A DNA stretch of 64,000 nt from Novosphingobium sp. SG707 (GTDB lineage Bacteria; Pseudomonadota; Alphaproteobacteria; Sphingomonadales; Sphingomonadaceae): NCBI RefSeq assembly GCF_012275515.1, contig NZ_JAAZQL010000001.1:290911-354910 (forward strand). Direction: 5' to 3'. A program made the translations under genes and the position numbers. Below the pieces are notes generated by a model, which did no database searches, was not told where the DNA came from, and saw only the letters and a list, made by a program, of their open reading frames with translations. Below, piece by piece: positions 62,101 through 64,000 of this stretch (positions within the stretch are counted from its first letter, which is position 1; each line of letters begins with the position of its first letter).

Positions 62101-64000
62101 GGTCAGGTTGGTCGAGAAGGGCACATTGGTCAGATCGACGGTCTGATTGCCGAAGGTCAGGCCCGCGACATTCAGGTTCGTGACCAGATCATGCGCGTCA
62201 AAGTTGAGCGAACCGACCTGCGAAGCGGTGGCGTTGATCGTCTCGATGGTGACCGTGCCGCCGTTATGGGCGCCCAGCAAGGAGCGCGCCACCGCCAGCG
62301 AGGCGGTGCCCGTCAGCACGATATTGCCCGCTTTGCCAAGGAAGCTCTGGCCATAGGTGGCGATGGTCGAGGCGTAATGGGCGGAGGTGTCGGCAATGTC
62401 ATAGGCCAGCGAAAGCGTCGAGCGGCCAAGGGCGGCGGCCTGCGCGGCGCTGGCGTAATCGGCGATGGAGCCGTCGGCGATCGCCACGCTGCCCACGCCC
62501 GTCAGGCTGAGCGTGCCGGCCAGCACGGCAGCGCCAATGTCGGCCGAGGTGTCGGTGATGCCAAGGATCGAGACATGGCCGGGCAGGGCGGCCTGAAGGG
62601 CGCTGGCCTGGGCAATGGTGGCGGTGTCGGTGGTGGAGAGCGCGCCCACATAGGTCAGGCTGAGCTGGCTTGCGCTCAGCGCGCTGGTGATCGAGGCGGC
62701 GCTGTCGGTAATGCCGGTGATATGGACATTGGCGTTGACGGCCTGAAGCTGTTCGGCCTCGGCCACGGTCAGCGTGCCCGACACATCAATGCGGGTGGCG
62801 GTGGAAAGGAAGGCCGCGCCGCCCTGATGGGCGATCACCGCCTCGATATTGGCGGCCGTGTCGCTGACCGCGCCCAACTGGACGCTGCCCGCCTTGCCTG
62901 CGGTGGCCAGATTGGCCAGATCGGCGGCCTGCTGAGCGCTGGCCAGACCCGTGACGGTGATCGCGGTGATCGTATCATGCGCGCCCAGCGGCAGGCCCAG
63001 AATCTGGGCAGGCGTGCCCGAAACGGCATCGAGCAACGTGACGCCCGCATTGGCGGCGGCCAGCACGGTGGCCACCTGATCGAGGCTGGCCCCGGACAGG
63101 GTGGCGGTGATGTTGGTGGCGCCCGACAGGATCGCCGGATTGGCCAGCGCCAGGTGCGCGACTGTATCGTTCAGGCTGTAGCTGTTGAGCGCGGCATTGA
63201 TCGGGGCGGCATTGGCAATCGCGGCAATCGCGCTTTCCAGCCCGGTCACCTGCGCCACGGTCAGCGGGGCGGCGGCGGTGAAGCCGATGGACTTGGCATA
63301 GGCAAAGACATGCGCGTCCGCCGGATTCTGCGTCGCGGCCAGCAGGTTGGCGTAAGTGTCGACCAGCCGGTAATTGGTGAGCAACTGGGCCGGATCGGAG
63401 ACGAGCAGCGCCTCGGTATCGGCCACGCTCACCACCACGCCTGCGCCGTGCAGCGCCGAAATCAGCGTGTTGAAGCTGCTCGTCACGCCATTGATGGCGT
63501 TGGCGATCTGGCTGGAAACGGAGGTGTTGCCCACCAGCGCCTGAAGGCCGGTGATCGCCGCGCTGATCGAGGCGATGTCCTGATAGGTGGCGTTGTTGTA
63601 ATTGGTGCCCTGCAGCGCCGCGATCTGGGCGTTGAGCGAGGCGGTCTCGGTGTTGATCGCGCTTTCGATGCCCGACCACAGGCCGGTGGCAGCGCCGCTG
63701 CCGTTGGTGGGATGGCCGATGGCGGTGCTGATCTGGGTGGAAACCGAGCCCGCGCCCGAACCGTTCAGCACATTGATCGCGGCCATCAGGCCTGCGATGG
63801 AATTGAGCGTGGGCGTGCCACCATTGGTGCTGGAATCGTCGATGACCAGCGCAAGATTGGCATTGGTGCTGTTGATTTCGGTCTGGAGCGTGGCGGCTGC
63901 GGTGCTGATCGCGCTTTCGATGCCTGCCCACAGGCCGGTGGCCGCGCCGCTGCCGTTGGTGGGGTGGCCGAGGGCGGCGGTGATCTGCCCGGCGACCGAG
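50164..64000 (-). CDS. Giant repetitive type I secreted surface protein (LapA/Bap-like adhesin), N-terminus outside window
   Basis: The frame is open from the stop at 50164 to the window edge; 4611 residues are visible and the N-terminus is missing (Met codons such as 63786 are internal). Modules from N to C: an 84-residue near-identical repeat (ATGLW-x-GIESAI) at the edge; about eight 60-75-residue repeats centred on DTAAN/DSAAS-type motifs (about 63500-62200); a unique segment (about 62000-61150); beta-repeats with VDLS or DLSHI followed by short strands (about 61140-58120); about ten more DTAAN repeats (about 58110-56510); and a second beta-repeat block to about 51000, interrupted by a distinct domain (about 55440-55080). 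Last come one RTX-like motif (NNNDTFAGGGYGDTIDL, about 50750) and an acidic, Cys-free C-terminus typical of type I signals. Dedicated exporter genes follow. It is probably an adhesion or biofilm protein; an S-layer-like role is possible. Confidence 0.9.
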   Translation of the reverse strand, partial: SVAGQITAALGHPTNGSGAATGLWAGIESAISTAAATLQTEINSTNANLALVIDDSSTNGGTPTLNSIAGLMAAINVLNGSGAGSVSTQISTAIGHPTNGSGAATGLWSGIESAINTETASLNAQIAALQGTNYNNATYQDIASISAAITGLQALVGNTSVSSQIANAINGVTSSFNTLISALHGAGVVVSVADTEALLVSDPAQLLTNYRLVDTYANLLAATQNPADAHVFAYAKSIGFTAAAPLTVAQVTGLESAIAAIANAAPINAALNSYSLNDTVAHLALANPAILSGATNITATLSGASLDQVATVLAAANAGVTLLDAVSGTPAQILGLPLGAHDTITAITVTGLASAQQAADLANLATAGKAGSVQLGAVSDTAANIEAVIAHQGGAAFLSTATRIDVSGTLTVAEAEQLQAVNANVHITGITDSAASITSALSASQLSLTYVGALSTTDTATIAQASALQAALPGHVSILGITDTSADIGAAVLAGTLSLTGVGSVAIADGSIADYASAAQAAALGRSTLSLAYDIADTSAHYASTIATYGQSFLGKAGNIVLTGTASLAVARSLLGAHNGGTVTIETINATASQVGSLNFDAHDLVTNLNVAGLTFGNQTVDLTNVPFSTNLTYNGAGLGSSYSLMLYMPAPDGVSVDGNGVDQGGRVTINAGSGNNTFVFTDDLNDGSYLPTAYGAGSSINYATYGNNQHGTETLVIIGSVDISNIALGGDLNSYDLEAFAGSPSSVTLSATQLNKLHNFNGASGGTIINITNAPDPASGTVVVTSSSNNTLTQNINFTNVTGVNIGINDNLQIDFLRLLGLSHVSTASGGNGSQAGLVTPIFNTTGGQTYLTTDGTQNGTPISSSFLTNASYNIDMSAAAGLSLGSDGAGHYYLQDSQGNHLNLPQTLNGNTLGLSPDEISGPGAPLVMGATNGGVLQLTGLVNSQGDAVDVTHVTAPISLSIGQNADLTGASNPSQITADLAHIAAIPGSSITVNNVGGGNPPVTLTMTADQASHIAISGTGEIKVVGTATGNEDYSSLTATTVDLSGINPNGHTITLPASIPAGHTLILNQAEVNGATITGTGSLNILVNSAATMDLSHIDTSHLSVSLVVPTGTSATVPSGSNLANFPIVVQSGATLTIDGDVASGKTISGAGTVNITGTGTLNGGDDFSHITAHTVDLSAYSGTIAHLPTLSPTGVAALVLNTAEADFASSAAGNNLTVPSGTSLTVVVNGPSSAPGATLDMSGIHTTGTGTLAVHVTGNTLLSSANLNGAPVSVDAIATLTMPVNAASGLTITGAGTVDLVGGGAVTADLSNLTVANVNWEVTQDATFTGTLGNAVVTIDHDVTLSGSAARFAGASVLAGAVNGGLGQSRGVLSITGGFTNQDFSAVGASLDLSHATSGTVTNLTLPTWVAGQALIMSYAQVNGVTLDVGAGDARIVDIASNAASDLSTITSTSGHVTAIIDANATFTGTFSSAANASVHFITGTNGATYTLSLDAHLLDGRSVDGNGTVDVTSVSASTDLSNVLPATIDFTHDGALAVASGQLTEGSATVTLPTMSAGLTLALTAAQADTLSVLGSAGTVDVQGDVAANTNLTAIAAGIAISFADASDPQSGAQITIADSRSLTMASDQLTGQTILADTGHNASGVLIVLGRGGAASALTSAANLGAVAATIDLTGITNLHVAGGVLEDATTASYALTLPTLVSSQTLLVNADQLGGGALALSGSGTADVRGDVASVSLDLSGLADTLHLSLQDNIDNAIAIDTGLTLTVKALHASGQTITGSGHLVVVDDAAHSSSLVADLTYVSATTIDLTQFTGLHVGGGAALDHLVDATGTLALALPVLANGQTLVLTTAQLDGDMPLQVLGSGTVEVTGTLDDQSINLTGIAASNTILFDGGTLTMDHGAHLTATAGQLDGQTVATLDAASTITLADAAAAPVLTAADVSAALGSNANAAILGNLVDTAANLATLDWANNGFLYSVHGTVTATTAATLADVGVLYNINFFRSGMATFSVADTLAHFAAAPQWLVDQAVERASVNGGTITITDPVSLADAAALVTANLTYQANNQQQVDGQNWNGITFTISDSASALAALGNGAATDLQAALAFGGGSITVTGTANAAQASAFAATYGALVHYNVADTAAAIVARHTTDGNWTFLTDATGVEVTGSTSAANAATLEAGGLHGLTIDLVGDSAANIASAITANARFLDSVGGVTLTSGVAVSALGSAASQSVDFVSDTVAHLMSLGAGSYTKLTANAVISATGTATAAQAQTILQNFYNGLNGGGSFPNATTEKTHLLLSIADTAAHVTALGVADLARLSGGVHITNAANATQGVELAWLGANSGAHIYYSVADTAANLTAQITGAIAARVTGTITATTAATAEQAYTLYGLATANGVSAPVLFTLSDSAANVAAAITAHGATFLGGAAAIIVTDTVTVAQASAILAAAGPNASVSFASLSDTAAHVNAANAGLLDHVTGTVTKVLTSGSTDLSGVSANIDLRGMSAQGVALDANTSRNTIVLNQLVSSAGNTVTREAYSVLLPTLAATQTLYVDAGQLAGVLAAAVAGSGHLVVAGDIAANTDLTGVGAAIDVSFKDNGESGAFGTVALGMGAHLTAHDAQISAHAITGAGTLIVLGGGNGGHLSGALDLSSVSSGIDLTQALLSVETTAGAHHGQLVDNGHYITLPVLTGQTVSLTVAELTGQLAITGTGTLDLQGDISSSLDLTYLPATIALSFLDSADAGGLATVNVSGTAQAQTVLTLSAEQASDQYITGNVYATIELPYAASATTNLSDQTDLAHVFSTAFATNAAWAGALQSANAGLSGKIAATDNGVVLTGGNSDGAFENFQFTATATGTYTFTANFQNNYHGAYSYTDAYGTHTYNPDSDRYYVTTNVNGGNNQVVGWNSASGSTTYTVTMVEGETLSIYLYTPSGRTAGPDGALTTPSTLTLSDGGFSTVGGTAAQLNVTVGQDTDLSGAADPLAYVPVDLFTLANNAVLTMTGLEASGHTVSGSGAVVISGNIVSGWVDLTHVMTPMSFTNSVDDSNQLGINGDNWLRLTATQANGLFTSGGTVNIGGDVADGANALVDLTHIQSTLSFEDTALTSRDVTAYTALNTPTTIARNELNTLSYTNGWNYGQLYLGSGNELVLRADQANWHSVSGSGTTYVVGNVDGSDLSLLGITSALSFWDGIVANPYGGDDTEDARSTGKGSITLSDQSTMEVIGNQLDGNYILGDGSNVVRVYGALGDASHAIDLSHITTSIDLAYAYDHNVALVTGLNGQGNPVTNNGSITVGFNALTGGQKTTIANSISGTYNTLSAYLPQTWNADQTVTIYSRDATDLSLDTRNYSNGSLVLDEGGNAVGAKVLIAHVEDLLSNGLVNGDFSQINASLVTLNFGSRQGTVLNYAGSFGSATVLIDDGVNVVMDGAVASGVYFDTQYNGYRWNGSGYGVVGINTLTANADLTNTVNDPASFNLTLPNIYGHVDIDISYGAAGSSYLPNGAAAITWNAGLGQFTNGTYAITLPGFDGSNGLIVNASQLSGGTGFTLNGSGFVGVEGNIAANLDLTALNTDFAVYFGSNATNIRNLAHGQSYPSNWDNWSAYSGTAVSTGVTLTLRPDQVYNNINVSGAGTLALAAGTDAYVNEFGNVDLISVTANIDLTSLGSDSSTGGIAQDGTRGGTVINYREGNSWINYTAGYTLGNGGYELLLPTLGATQSLTVNADQLAGNNGFNLSGTVNGANRSLLDIQGTVNTHVVLTNVAKSVAVSFRDGSETGLGQTTVNASGQLVGRIDQLDHQTINGAGTVYAGITGTVPQISTADTSALQQMATAHTADLSGITANLDLTALSTTNVLAGLTINGSGKFADGTDATKLVDLPALIAGQTLSVTAREMTGQLALTKAAQNGGGTIDIQGNMSDTIGTVDLTHVQDGIAVSFADNANADLSIAGSSAQLVIKGGQASGLTITGDGTSAAAYNNAGSAGSRFTGAAVVLADNDNGTLSTLSGANSATVDLSGISANLDLTGLAGLAVDGNGALSDGQGKLALGTLRSQQTVKVNAAQLASLSANGTGRVILNGQSGSIVDVRGNIASGLSVNLTGIVGSTVSFVDTADVTANAISVAGTLTMLAEQFDAAGAMKISGTGALWLNATQAVTTVNWTDSAQTPGYYIANTGLSSTLDVQASTTLVAGGAGLMPTTMQIKVENSQTLTSGYAYVSGRTIYDAGHVYSYDAQTGTYAVTGGKLVVTGASGGTLDLSHVTVGTLDLTQYSGTSFSGLWSDLTDHALLMNDNQADGHAFAAGGNGGALTVMATTPTAYHDFSGIDASVNSLLTVNGAANMADAISGGNHTLLNVFSHVGLDYTTGQLTVSADQVSGMSWSRFTGTGGLYIRDDAATYHSGAETLYGTNNNDTFAGGGYGDTIDLTGSTSAKGGTDTIAFSTLAGSNGHTVDFSISGFTTGSGMGHDILNFSALSSHTAHNGAGDVSAISLGAVPSTLAQEVVVVTDSFGADASGVASVFGAGSNLLNKALAAVGNTDAVFIVALSDPNDSGSGAPAVNFGVWHWQAANGSNGYVHAAELTEIGVLHGLTQTQIAAMTSANVIG
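63661..64000 (-). repeat. 84-residue tandem repeat of the giant gene, running off the window
   Basis: 63661-63748 and 63913-64000 are about 86% identical over 88 bp at a period of 252 bp (84 codons). Both encode GHPTNGSGAATGLW followed by an amphipathic segment with GIESAI. More copies are expected beyond the window. Confidence 0.8.

Noticed and set aside
63786..63786. Met codon at 63786 as the start of the giant protein
   Set aside because: The frame continues upstream without stop to base 64000 and encodes another copy of the 84-residue repeat, so this Met is internal.

Overview
The window is a gene-dense, GC-rich stretch of an alphaproteobacterial chromosome or large replicon. It is most likely from a sphingomonad such as Novosphingobium or Sphingobium. 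This is inferred from three TonB-dependent receptors each heading a hydrolase operon, many secreted amidohydrolases, an aromatic-degradation operon and frequent 4-nt start/stop overlaps. There is no rRNA, tRNA or other taxonomic marker, so the genus is a guess. I saw no insertion sequence, phage gene or CRISPR array.

Layout. (1) 1-7734, plus strand: a TonB-dependent receptor cut by the window start, then three exported amidohydrolases, the second of which has lost its HxH metal motif. (2) 15519-7721, minus strand: a tight six-gene operon of TonB receptor, exported M20 peptidase, exported nucleoside hydrolase, AzgA-type purine permease, adenosine-deaminase-like enzyme and an exported 2-deoxyribosyltransferase-like protein. 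It reads as a nucleoside or purine scavenging system that begins outside the cytoplasm. (3) 15804-19313, plus strand: a response regulator, a sensor kinase and a dicarboxylate-type symporter, preceded by a consensus Pho-box-like direct repeat (CTGTCAT-N4-CTGTCAT). (4) 19383-20791: a Gfo/Idh/MocA oxidoreductase and a Dabb protein.

(5) 20758-28983: an aromatic catabolic locus. A XylR/DmpR-type sigma-54 activator (minus strand) faces an operon with a textbook -24/-12 promoter. The operon encodes a small Tat-signal protein, a PchC-like cytochrome c, a p-cresol methylhydroxylase/4-alkylphenol-type flavoprotein, a second cytochrome c and an aldehyde dehydrogenase. After an internal terminator come an outer-membrane phenol-pathway porin and a FUSC-type membrane protein. 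Together they would oxidise a 4-alkylphenol in the periplasm, pass electrons to c-type cytochromes and convert the aldehyde product to an acid.

(6) 28989-36172: a HisC-type aminotransferase, a 650-bp intergenic region, and a third TonB receptor followed by a beta-propeller/amidohydrolase fusion. (7) 36177-41647: an XRE-cupin regulator divergent from an EamA exporter with two operator-like dyads between them, a FlK-like thioesterase coupled to a PQQ-type dehydrogenase-cytochrome c fusion, an AI-2E family permease, and a periplasmic DsrE-like protein whose start codon lies in a perfect 14-bp hairpin. (8) 41708-45024: an alr-dadA-ridA alanine catabolic operon divergent from an Lrp-type regulator.

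(9) 45034-64000, minus strand: a giant repetitive secreted protein of at least 4611 residues, running off the right edge, followed by its dedicated type I secretion genes (TolC-, ABC- and HlyD-like). This is a LapA/Bap-like surface adhesin system. The long reading frames on the opposite strand of the adhesin and amidohydrolase genes are coding-bias artefacts and are not annotated.
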